A DNA stretch of 16,845 bases from QQUD01 sp039029915 (GCA_039029915.1 JBCCFD010000130.1:1-16845), one strand, 5' to 3'; numbered from the stretch's first letter, positions 8,139 to 15,097 are shown. Program-made: numbers and translations. Notes: a model not told the origin generated them from the letters alone.

Positions 8139-11100
8139 ATGATAAATCCTGTCCCAACACCTGAAACTGAATTATTGGCAAAATCCGTGGCGGCTTATTT
8201 GCCAATGACGCTTGTCCGCACCATTTTGCAGGACAATATGCCAACGCCTACGCATCCCAATTCGCTTTTTGCAGCGACTATCTTTGCGGATATTTCTGGC
8301 TTCACCCAAATGTCTGAAGAGCTTGCCTCTGATGGAACAAGAGGGGCCGAAGAGCTGAATCGCGTATTGCTGGTTACCTTTACTGCAATGCTAGACGTTA
8401 TTCATGAAATGGGTGGGGCCGTCAGTCATTTTTATGGTGATGCAATGGCGGTTTACTTTCCAGACGGGGACAACACGGCCGCTTTTCGGGCATTAACCTG
8501 CGCCCAAATGATGCAGCGATTGATGCTGTCTAGTTTTGGTAAAGCGCGAACAAACCGCCCTCCAGGCAAGCCAGCTGTCTTCGACTTGACAATTAAAATT
8601 GGGGTGGGTTACGGCCGTTGCCAAGAGATTGTGGTTGGTCAAGTTAATCAAAATATGGAATTTGTGCTGACAGGAACGGCCGTTGACGAGGCGGTTGAAG
8701 CGGAAAAACAGGCTACGGCTGGGGAAATAATTGCCAGCCGTCAAGTGCTCGAAAAAAATGGCATTTCTATTTCCGAACCCTTCAAAAAATATGAAGCAGA
8801 TTTACAGCAGGCTAAACCACAGCCAATTGTTGATTGGAAAGCATATTCCTCTGATGCATATGAAAGATTGATTGATGCGGCTGTGCCATTTGTACCTAAG
8901 GCAATTGTACAAAGATTGCAAGAATCTGGGGTGGCTGAAATCGCAGAGCATCGTCCAGTAACCAGCATTTTTGTTCAGTTTCAGTTTAAAAATGACGAAG
9001 ATGATTCATCGGCTATTGAATCAATTACGATGGGGCAACAGCTACAGAGCTATTATCAATGGGCTGTGGCGATTGTACGGCGATTTGGTGCTGAAAACGG
9101 CCGTGTGAATCGCGTCCTCACCGGTGATAAGGGGAACCAACTCCACATCATGTTTGGGGCGCCGGTAGCACCCGATGCTCCAGAGCAAGCACTGCGATGC
9201 GGTATGGCCCTTTTGCGAGAGCAGCCAGATTTTGTAGCGTTTCAGAAAATTGGTGTTGCGGTTGGTAAAGTGTTTGCCGGGCCGGTTGGCTCAACAGCAC
9301 GAAGAGAGTACACGGTTGTTGGTGATGTTGTTAATCTTTCCGCTCGTTTGATGCAAATTTGTCCAAATGGGGAATTGATTACAAACCGCACCACAGCAGA
9401 CAGAACCCGACAGTGGATTGAGTTTGAATCGCTTCCCCCGCAACAGCTTAAAGGGAAACAGCAATCTGTTGTGCCACATAGAATGGTAGCCGATCGCTCT
9501 GCTTCAACCCAAATCCAATCGTATATCGAGCGTTGGGATCGGCCTTTATTTGGGCGAGACACCGAAATCGAAAAGTTGACGGAATGGCTTGATTTGGCGT
9601 TAGCCGGAGAGGGCGGCATTTTAGCCTTAACGGGATCGACCGGAACGGGTAAATCTCGGTTGCTTTCCTATGCTATTAATCATTGGCTTTCTAAAGGAGG
9701 CATGGGGCTATTGGGCATTTGTCTTCAGCACACAAGCGATATCCCCTACACGCCTTGGCGGGCGATTTGGCGAGACTTTTTTGGCCTGCTTGGTGGCATG
9801 ACGATTCAGGAACAAGTCGCCTCAGTCGTTGAACAGGTGGCGATATTGGCCCCGAATGAAGCTGATGATGTTGGCTTGTGGGCTGAGCCGCTAGGCTTAC
9901 CCATTCCACAGTCTGAGCGTCTGACGGTTTTGACCGCTGAAGCGCGGCAGGCGCGGTTTTTCGCTTTGGTTAAGCGCTGCTTTCAAACGGCCGTTTCACG
10001 GCAGCCTATCTTTATTATTCTTGAAGGCTTGCAATACGCTGATTCCTCATCTGTGGCACTACTCGATGCCCTGACAACAGATATTAATGAACTAGCGCTT
10101 TATGTGGGTATTTCTTACCGACCAGAAAGAGAGTTTGAACTTAAGCTCAGCTCACATCCCAGCTGCCAGCAAATCCAACTATCTGATTTATCACCAGAAC
10201 ATGCCCGCCAAATATTGGTGCAATTGGTGGGCACTGATTCGCTGCCCCCATTAATCGAACAGCAGCTAGGTCTACGGGATCGAGAGGGGCGGGATAGCCC
10301 GGTAAACCCCCTTTTCTTGGAAGAATCACTCAATGTGATGCTTCAATCTGGGGTGATTGAACAAAATGGCGCTTTGCATGTGCATGAAGAGCTATTAAAT
10401 GAAATTCAACTGCCCGATACCATTCATGGCTTATTGCTGGCTCGGCTCGATCGCTTACCCCCTTCTGAAAGGGATCTTTTACAGTTAGCCTCTGTCATTG
10501 GTCGTCAGTTTGAGGTCGATTCTCTAAGGGCATTGACACAGGTGCCTCATCAAACGCCCATTATTGAGATGCTAACGGATTTAACAGAAGCAGACATGAC
10601 GCATCTCGTCACGGCTGATCCTGAGTGGGTCTATTTGTTCCAGCATGCTATGACTCATGAAGTTGCTTATGAAAGCTTGCCCTATGCCAAACGTCAGAAT
10701 TTACATGCTCAAGTGGCAGACTGGTTGGTCAGAACCAAAGCAGAAAATTTACGGCCGTTTTTCCCCATTTTGGCATTCCACTTTAGCCGAGCGGGACAGA
10801 ACGAGGAAGCGGTAGATTACAGTATAAAAGCCGCAGCTGATGCAAAAGCCCTTTTTGCGAATCAGGAATCTGTTGATTTTTACAATTTAGCTGAAAAGCA
10901 TTTGCAAATTTTTGGGATTGAAGAACGCTGGGAAACGGCCGTTGAAATTATGCTGGCCCGTGCTGAATCCCTGCGCTTTATTGGTAATTTTGAAGCGGCC
11001 GTGACTGACGCTGAAAGTTCTGAAAAATTATTGCAGGGAAAATCGGATCAAAGCAAATATCCTAGCGTTCTTAATCTAATTGCTGAGCTTAAATGTCGGC

Positions 11101-12278
11101 AAGGAGATTTTGAAAATGGCAAGTCGTTTGCGTACAAAGTCATTACACTGCTTGATGAAAATCAAGAATCACCAGAATTAGCCCGCGCCTATCAATGGTT
11201 TGGTTATGCTGAAGCGGTTTTAGGAAATTTTGACAGTGCACTCCAAAATCTGGAAGTGGCGCGGATAATTTGCTCAAAACTGGATGATAAGGTTCGCATG
11301 GCACTAGTGCTAGAAACCATAGCCTTTGTAAACTATCAGCAGAAGAATCTAAATTTAGCGCTGGATGCGATGTTGGAAAGCGTAGAAATGTCCAAGGACT
11401 TCAATGTCCCAGCAAATATTGCGGCTTCCTACATCAATGTTTCCTTAATCCAGTTTCAAATTGGGCAACCCGAAGCTGCGCTCCAATCTGTCAATCAGGC
11501 AATTGAATTTGCCCAAACAACAAGCCGAAATTTTTTGGCTCGAGCCTATAGCAATAAAGCAGAAATCTTGACTTACCTGGGACTGTATAACGAAGCGTTG
11601 GATACTTTCGAACTTTCAATGAATCTTTTTACTGTGATGGAAGACAATCAAGGTTTGCTTGAGGTATTTTTACTCTTTGGTTTTGAATACCACCTTTCAA
11701 AGGAAGAATTTGATGAAGCCCTAGTGTACTTTGAAAAAGCTGAGAAGATAATTGAACAACTTTCAGCGTTACACTCCGAGGGCGAGGCTCGTTACCTAAT
11801 TGGCAAAGGGGCAGTTTATTTGGCACAAGGTGAGCCAGAATGCTTAGGTGTACTAGAAAAGGCTGCAGAAATCATCGAAAAACAGAATTATTCATGGTGG
11901 AAACCAGCAGTAAATTATCTTCTTGGTCAATTACATATTCAACTTGGTAAAAAAAATATGGCGATGGGATTGTTCAATGTGGCGTTAGAATCTGCGCATG
12001 CTGATGGATGCCCTGATTATTTACCCCTTATCTATCAAAGCATAGCTTTAATTGAGTCAAATGAACATCAAGCCACAGAATACCTGATGTTGAGTGCTCG
12101 TCATGCGATTGACCGGGCTAAGTTCTATGATAAGAAAAATACCTTAAAGGCCGTTCAGGAACGGTTGAGAGCGAATGAGGATGAAACGGCCGTAAAAGCA
12201 CTTTTGATAGAAATCGAGGCCCACTTAATAAAACTAAATGCTGTAAATGAAAAAACACCCCGAGAGGTGTCTTTTTAA
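8139..12278 (+). CDS. Soluble-adenylyl-cyclase-like protein 2 (C1-C2-NTPase-TPR), altered Walker B
   Basis: 1379 residues, a full-length paralogue of the protein at 3203-7360 with the same domain order. C1 (about 15-200): FADISGFT with D51 and YGD with D101 supply the metal ligands. C2 (about 265-405): Gln280 replaces the first metal Asp, while K331 in TGDKG, T392 in REYTVVG, N399 and R403 in VVNLSARL are kept, so the composite cyclase site is complete on paper. The P-loop GSTGTGKS (499-506) is intact. Walker B reads FIILEGLQYAD, with Gly630 where the family has Asp (LEDLHWAD type). NPLFLEE (about 722) and HAMTHEVAY (about 834) follow, then TPR-like repeats from about 887 to 1360. No membrane helix is visible. 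The gene begins 12 nt after the membrane protein without a Shine-Dalgarno, suggesting translational coupling. Its 3' end overlaps a terminator hairpin. It carries seven of the 21 ACGGCCGT palindromes. Confidence 0.87.
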   Translation: MINPVPTPETELLAKSVAAYLPMTLVRTILQDNMPTPTHPNSLFAATIFADISGFTQMSEELASDGTRGAEELNRVLLVTFTAMLDVIHEMGGAVSHFYGDAMAVYFPDGDNTAAFRALTCAQMMQRLMLSSFGKARTNRPPGKPAVFDLTIKIGVGYGRCQEIVVGQVNQNMEFVLTGTAVDEAVEAEKQATAGEIIASRQVLEKNGISISEPFKKYEADLQQAKPQPIVDWKAYSSDAYERLIDAAVPFVPKAIVQRLQESGVAEIAEHRPVTSIFVQFQFKNDEDDSSAIESITMGQQLQSYYQWAVAIVRRFGAENGRVNRVLTGDKGNQLHIMFGAPVAPDAPEQALRCGMALLREQPDFVAFQKIGVAVGKVFAGPVGSTARREYTVVGDVVNLSARLMQICPNGELITNRTTADRTRQWIEFESLPPQQLKGKQQSVVPHRMVADRSASTQIQSYIERWDRPLFGRDTEIEKLTEWLDLALAGEGGILALTGSTGTGKSRLLSYAINHWLSKGGMGLLGICLQHTSDIPYTPWRAIWRDFFGLLGGMTIQEQVASVVEQVAILAPNEADDVGLWAEPLGLPIPQSERLTVLTAEARQARFFALVKRCFQTAVSRQPIFIILEGLQYADSSSVALLDALTTDINELALYVGISYRPEREFELKLSSHPSCQQIQLSDLSPEHARQILVQLVGTDSLPPLIEQQLGLRDREGRDSPVNPLFLEESLNVMLQSGVIEQNGALHVHEELLNEIQLPDTIHGLLLARLDRLPPSERDLLQLASVIGRQFEVDSLRALTQVPHQTPIIEMLTDLTEADMTHLVTADPEWVYLFQHAMTHEVAYESLPYAKRQNLHAQVADWLVRTKAENLRPFFPILAFHFSRAGQNEEAVDYSIKAAADAKALFANQESVDFYNLAEKHLQIFGIEERWETAVEIMLARAESLRFIGNFEAAVTDAESSEKLLQGKSDQSKYPSVLNLIAELKCRQGDFENGKSFAYKVITLLDENQESPELARAYQWFGYAEAVLGNFDSALQNLEVARIICSKLDDKVRMALVLETIAFVNYQQKNLNLALDAMLESVEMSKDFNVPANIAASYINVSLIQFQIGQPEAALQSVNQAIEFAQTTSRNFLARAYSNKAEILTYLGLYNEALDTFELSMNLFTVMEDNQGLLEVFLLFGFEYHLSKEEFDEALVYFEKAEKIIEQLSALHSEGEARYLIGKGAVYLAQGEPECLGVLEKAAEIIEKQNYSWWKPAVNYLLGQLHIQLGKKNMAMGLFNVALESAHADGCPDYLPLIYQSIALIESNEHQATEYLMLSARHAIDRAKFYDKKNTLKAVQERLRANEDETAVKALLIEIEAHLIKLNAVNEKTPREVSF
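12250..12277. terminator. Bidirectional intrinsic terminator between convergent genes
   Basis: A run of A, then ACACC (12255-12259), a 6-nt loop and GGTGT (12266-12270), then C and TTTTT. The complementary strand also reads hairpin then T run, so it can stop transcription from both sides. It lies within the last codons of cyclase gene 2 (stop at 12276-12278) and downstream of the small peptide gene on the minus strand. Confidence 0.75.
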
Positions 12279-12301
12279 CTTTTTAAGTTGAAAGAATGTT
12301 T

Positions 12302-12321
12302 CAGGAAATTTGCATTTCCTG
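12302..12321 (-). repeat. 8-bp stem-loop just after the peptide gene
   Basis: CAGGAAAT (12302-12309) and ATTTCCTG (12314-12321) form a perfect 8-bp stem with a 4-nt loop, 15 nt past the minus-strand stop codon. There is no strong T tract, so it may protect the 3' end or assist the stronger hairpin at 12250-12277. Confidence 0.45.
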
Positions 12322-12336
12322 GGATTTTGAGCCAAA

Positions 12337-12555
12337 TTAGCCAGCCCCAGGTGTCCAAATACCTTTGGTGTCTCGATCGCCAAGGTCCCCAGCAAACTTA
12401 TCGAACGTTGCTTCATTGAGATTCTCCAGCAATTGGCGTTCTTCATCCGTCACTTCATAGCCAGCTAAAGCGGCCGCTGGGTTGCTTAACAATAATTTGC
12501 GATAGTTTTCATCTTGAACTGCTTTTGAAACAACTTTATCTAATGCTTCTGACAC
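12337..12555 (-). CDS. Small NHLP/Os1348-like RiPP precursor-type protein
   Basis: 72 residues starting with GTG. The pattern matches small proteins of the nitrile-hydratase-leader-peptide (NHLP) clan, particularly the Os1348/Franean1_4349 type: an amphipathic helix with ALDKVVSKAVQDENYRKLLL (4-23), then NPAAALAGYEVTDEERQLL and a short C-terminal segment. In that clan the helical part is a leader recognised by modifying enzymes and the tail is the core. Here the tail (about 56-72) is GDRDTKGIWTPGAG-like, rich in Gly and Asp with one Trp and no Cys. No YcaO, radical SAM, lanthipeptide synthetase or dedicated protease gene lies in the window, so it may be an orphan precursor or a non-RiPP member of the clan. 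The ABC transporter operon lies upstream on the same strand after a 314-nt gap. The strong ribosome site suggests high expression. Confidence 0.72.
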   Translation of the reverse strand: MSEALDKVVSKAVQDENYRKLLLSNPAAALAGYEVTDEERQLLENLNEATFDKFAGDLGDRDTKGIWTPGAG

Positions 12556-12562
12556 GATTTGA

Positions 12563-12568
12563 CCTCCT
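12563..12568 (-). promoter_or_regulatory. Perfect Shine-Dalgarno of the small peptide gene
   Basis: The minus strand reads AGGAGG, 7 nt before the GTG at 12555-12553. This fixes the non-ATG start and stands out because the large genes in this window have weak or no Shine-Dalgarno. Confidence 0.85.
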
Positions 12569-12869
12569 ACGTGTATGCGTTTACATCATGAGGGAGTTAG
12601 TGCTGAGTGATAGTGAAAAAAGTTGGCTTGTTTAGATAAAAGTTGGATACTGCGCTGACCTTACCCTTTTACCTAACTTTTGACTTCTAACTACTTACTA
12701 ATTCCTACTACTTTATCTTACTGATCATTTGGTAAAACTTGTGGTGTATTGAATCTGTGCAATCTTACAAACAGTATGAATCTTTTCGTGTAGATTGTCA
12801 ATAATCTTGCAATACCGCTTACGTGTAATCTATTGTACTTTGCCGTGAATCGCTCGTGAACGGCAAAAG
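12569..12869 (-). other. Gap between zinc-finger gene and peptide gene; no gene seen
   Basis: Read on the minus strand this is the leader region of the peptide gene. It contains a stretch (12658-12722) with one G on the plus strand, and hence one C on the minus strand. It also has six AATCT/AGATT pentamers within 12752-12831, AAAAGTTGG-type short repeats near 12616 and 12639, and a hairpin at 12839-12867. I found no convincing -35/-10 pair, so the promoter of the peptide gene is not placed. Confidence 0.5.
12839..12867 (-). repeat. 8-bp stem-loop after the zinc-finger gene
   Basis: TTTGCCGT (12839-12846) pairs with ACGGCAAA (12860-12867) around a 13-nt loop, immediately after the minus-strand stop codon at 12870. 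No T tract follows on the minus strand, so an intrinsic terminator is possible but unproven. Confidence 0.4.
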
Positions 12870-13082
12870 CTATTCCATGTTTTTTAGTTCAATGGGATCG
12901 GTTTGTGGTTCGCAAACACCGCACCAAACGGCACGACGCACCACAAATGCTTTATATTTGCCTTGGGCTGTACGGTAGGTGTGTAAGAGGAAGGGCTTTT
13001 CTTTAGCATGTGTTTTACACACTGCGCGCCCACAAAATTGACAGTGAGCATGGGATGGTCTTTCACAGTGCCAACATTCCAT
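12870..13082 (-). CDS. Small zinc-finger protein, function unknown
   Basis: 70 residues with a cross-brace-like set of metal ligands: C3-x2-C6, C14-x2-C17, C22-x2-H25 and a final C54-x2-C57. H11, H13 and H34 are also available. The spacing recalls B-box or AN1-like zinc fingers and could bind two Zn ions; the exact family is not recognised. The middle part (about 30-52) is basic and beta-like (TYRTAQGKYKAFVVRR). It is the last gene of the ABC operon: the permease stop lies 4 nt upstream, and a GAGG inside the permease's final codons serves as a plausible ribosome site. Such tight spacing implies cotranslation, but nothing in the sequence shows what it does for the transporter. Confidence 0.72.
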   Translation of the reverse strand: MECWHCERPSHAHCQFCGRAVCKTHAKEKPFLLHTYRTAQGKYKAFVVRRAVWCGVCEPQTDPIELKNME

Positions 13083-13086
13083 AGCA

Positions 13087-13914
13087 TTACGCCTCGGTTA
13101 AAATTAAATCTTTGTTTACAAATAAGTCGGCCGCCAAGATGAATAAAATGGTGGCATATAACATTAAAATTGCGGGAGCTAGGGCTTGAGTGCCCGTAAA
13201 ATTACCATTTAAAATGGCTCTTGCAATGGCGTCAAATGGCCAGAAAAGAGCATTTGTAATCCGTGTGAATAAATTAGCGGGGCTGTTTGCCAAGCTGTTT
13301 GTCCAACTAGAAACAGTGTTGACCGCGCTAAACCAACCTTGGTTTGATGCGTAGCGACTCAGCCCGTTTAGACCTCGAATGAGTCCCTCATTTGAAATGT
13401 TTTGCCCAAAGAGAAATAAGGCGAGTAGACCGAAAATATAGACCCGTGACCAGCCAGATGAGACGAGGTCGGTAGCGTGCATTGCTAAAGTGATGGCCAA
13501 AACCGTTGGGGCTAGCCATAAGGGTGGGATTTCAAGAAATTGAAATATGGAGAGATCTGGACCGTGAAAAACGATGGCTAAAATTGCTAGAATGAGCTGT
13601 AGAGTCATTGTGGTAACGAGTGCCGAAATAAACAGGGCTGTTAAATACTCGACACGGCTAGGCAATCGGACCAAGAACGGATAGTTAATTGCTTGATTCG
13701 CCCAGTTTGAAAACGTCAGGGTAATCAGAAATGCGGCAATGGGTCCAAACAGCCCGGCCACCAGAATAAAGTAATCAGTATCTGGGGTTAGTTGTTGAGG
13801 GTTAAAGAGCACCAACCAATACCCTAATGTAAACAACAGATAAAGTGCACCTGAGACTGATCCAACGAGGCGGCGCAGAAAATAACTGGCTAAAACTTGG
13901 ATTCGTTGGATCAT
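13087..13914 (-). CDS. ABC-2-type transporter permease
   Basis: 275-residue integral membrane protein with about six hydrophobic segments: around 19-38, 48-68, 89-116, 131-147, 158-171 and 240-265. There is no signal peptide. It is the membrane partner of the ATPase encoded just upstream, and the two genes overlap by ATGA, the classical sign of coupled translation. The size and the ATPase type fit an ABC-2 exporter made of two ATPases and two permeases. No substrate is evident from sequence; a peptide, a lipid or a drug are all possible. The long hydrophilic stretch between the fifth and sixth segments (about 172-238) has many Asn and Ser. Confidence 0.82.
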   Translation of the reverse strand: MIQRIQVLASYFLRRLVGSVSGALYLLFTLGYWLVLFNPQQLTPDTDYFILVAGLFGPIAAFLITLTFSNWANQAINYPFLVRLPSRVEYLTALFISALVTTMTLQLILAILAIVFHGPDLSIFQFLEIPPLWLAPTVLAITLAMHATDLVSSGWSRVYIFGLLALFLFGQNISNEGLIRGLNGLSRYASNQGWFSAVNTVSSWTNSLANSPANLFTRITNALFWPFDAIARAILNGNFTGTQALAPAILMLYATILFILAADLFVNKDLILTEA

Positions 13915-14789
13915 GCGACGACCTCTGCATATATTTCAGCGAGCGAGCGCTTGTTTTCTACCACGTGGACAACATCGTAATTACCCATTAAAAGCATGGT
14001 GATGATTTGACGGCGCAGAGACATCGCCTCGTTGCGTAAAATGACGCTAAGCCCATCAAACTGGACATCGTCATGAAGCGATAAAATTTGTGTGGCCAAA
14101 GCCCCTTCAACGATTTTATCTGTTTCGATGATTGTGTGTGAACTGGTGGATAGCGCATCGGACATGCTTTTTTCGTAATGAATACGGCCGTTTTTTAATA
14201 TCACGAGCTGTGTACATGTTTTGGTAATCTCATGGAGCTGATGAGAGCTGATAATGATCGTTTTCCCTTCAGCGTGTAGTTCTTGTACGCGTCGGTTCAT
14301 GTCAGACTGGCCAGTGGGATCTAAGCCGTTAGATGGCTCATCGAGCAACAATAAAGGGGGATTGCCAATAAGCGCCTGAGCCAACCCAATTCGCTGACGC
14401 ATACCCTTTGAGCAATCGCGTATTTTTTTATCTGCAGCGTTTACTAAATCAACTTTGACTAAGCTATCAAATGTAGTTTGTTGAACGACCTGTTCGGGGA
14501 CGTTGCTCAGGCGAGCAATTGTTTTGAGATATTGACCAATGCGTAGATGATTGGGCAAAAGCAACCGATCCGGCTTGTAGCCAATTTTCGGCCAAATACG
14601 GCCGTTTGTCGCCAAAATATCCCCATCATCTGGTTTTAAAAGCCCAGAGATGAGTTTGAAGAGCGTTGACTTACCCGCCCCATTTGGGCCAAGAATACCC
14701 ACGACCTCGCCCATTGGGATTTTTAGCGAGACGCCGTCAATCGCTTTAAACGTATAAAAACTTTTTGATACGTTTTGAATTTCGATCAA
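13911..14789 (-). CDS. ABC transporter ATP-binding protein (ABC-2/NatA type)
   Basis: 292 residues if started at TTG, giving the usual MIEIQNVSKSF opening for this family. Walker A is GPNGAGKST, the signature is CSKGMRQRIGLAQAL (the SKGM variant normal for NatA-type exporters), Walker B is LLLLDEP with a D-loop SNGLDP, and the switch His lies in IIISSHQ. About 80 residues after the ATPase core form the regulatory tail typical of this subfamily. The protein powers the permease encoded next. Upstream in-frame ATG codons at 14807 and 14801 exist, but GGAG at 14801-14798 on the minus strand is well spaced (about 5 nt+) for the TTG and not for them. The start region is embedded in an inverted repeat. 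Two ACGGCCGT copies lie inside, both encoding NGR. Confidence 0.88.
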   Translation of the reverse strand: MIEIQNVSKSFYTFKAIDGVSLKIPMGEVVGILGPNGAGKSTLFKLISGLLKPDDGDILATNGRIWPKIGYKPDRLLLPNHLRIGQYLKTIARLSNVPEQVVQQTTFDSLVKVDLVNAADKKIRDCSKGMRQRIGLAQALIGNPPLLLLDEPSNGLDPTGQSDMNRRVQELHAEGKTIIISSHQLHEITKTCTQLVILKNGRIHYEKSMSDALSTSSHTIIETDKIVEGALATQILSLHDDVQFDGLSVILRNEAMSLRRQIITMLLMGNYDVVHVVENKRSLAEIYAEVVA

Positions 14790-14811
14790 AATGCACTCCA
14801 TTTGCATTTTG
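14787..14811 (-). promoter_or_regulatory. 9-bp perfect inverted repeat enclosing the ABC ATPase translation start
   Basis: CAAAATGCA (14787-14795) and TGCATTTTG (14803-14811) are perfect complements with a 7-nt centre. In the mRNA the loop contains the GGAG and the TTG start falls at the foot of the stem. It could be a repressor operator or an RNA hairpin controlling initiation. Confidence 0.55.
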
Positions 14812-14909
14812 TAATTGACTGAAAGCCTTCTAAAGTGAAGCGTTTAAAAATTATGTCAATTATCGAGTTGATCACAAACCTCGGCTTTTATTGTTTCATA
14901 CAATCGTCT

Positions 14910-14951
14910 GTGATTTACTTAATATCTACAGTGATTTACTTAATATCTACA
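14910..14951. repeat. Perfect 21-bp tandem duplication
   Basis: The unit GTGATTTACTTAATATCTAC plus A occurs at 14910-14930 and again at 14931-14951 without mismatch. The period equals two helical turns, so the two copies lie on the same face of the DNA. It lies about 100 nt upstream of each divergent gene. Confidence 0.9.
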
Positions 14952-14993
14952 AAGAAGAAGTGTACCACAGTGGGATTACAGCGTAAATGTCAG

Positions 14994-15022
14994 TAGACTG
15001 GAAAGGATGACACTGTTATAAT
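14994..15022 (+). promoter_or_regulatory. Sigma70-type promoter of secG
   Basis: TAGACT (14994-14999, four of six matches to TTGACA), a 17-nt spacer and a perfect TATAAT (15017-15022). The expected transcript start is near 15029, giving a leader of about 70 nt. Confidence 0.65.
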
Positions 15023-15097
15023 GCTACTCGTTTTGGCATATTTGCCTACTGTTTTTTGAGACTAAAATATAAAAATTTACCTGATTGAAGGATAATT

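Larger units (their letters stand above)
14812..15097. other. Divergent intergenic region between ABC operon and secG
   Basis: No gene is visible. It contains a perfect TTGACA on the minus strand (about 14854-14859), but no good -10 at normal distance, so the ABC promoter is not assigned. It also contains a 21-bp tandem repeat and the secG promoter. Confidence 0.5.

Noticed and set aside
3203..12278. Recent tandem duplication of the cyclase gene
   Set aside because: The paralogues share domain order and motifs but differ widely in sequence, promoters and NTPase motifs, so the duplication is old; no long identical DNA segment is visible.
12234..12446. Minus-strand reading frame overlapping the peptide gene and the terminator
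   Set aside because: It overlaps the NHLP-like gene in another frame, has no ribosome site, and contains the terminator hairpin.
12469..12476. GCGGCCGC and other CGGCCG sites as members of the iterated palindrome
   Set aside because: They do not match the ACGGCCGT octamer; such variants (also near 487, 5580, 8475, 10994) were left out of the count.
12884..13087. Alternative frame over the zinc-finger gene
   Set aside because: It lacks the paired Cys pattern and has no family resemblance; the other frame has the ordered metal ligands and proper operon spacing.
14880..14960. Possible CRP-type cAMP receptor site (TGTGA-N6-TCACA)
   Set aside because: TGTGA-like half-sites occur, but no correctly spaced inverted partner exists here or in the other intergenic gaps examined.
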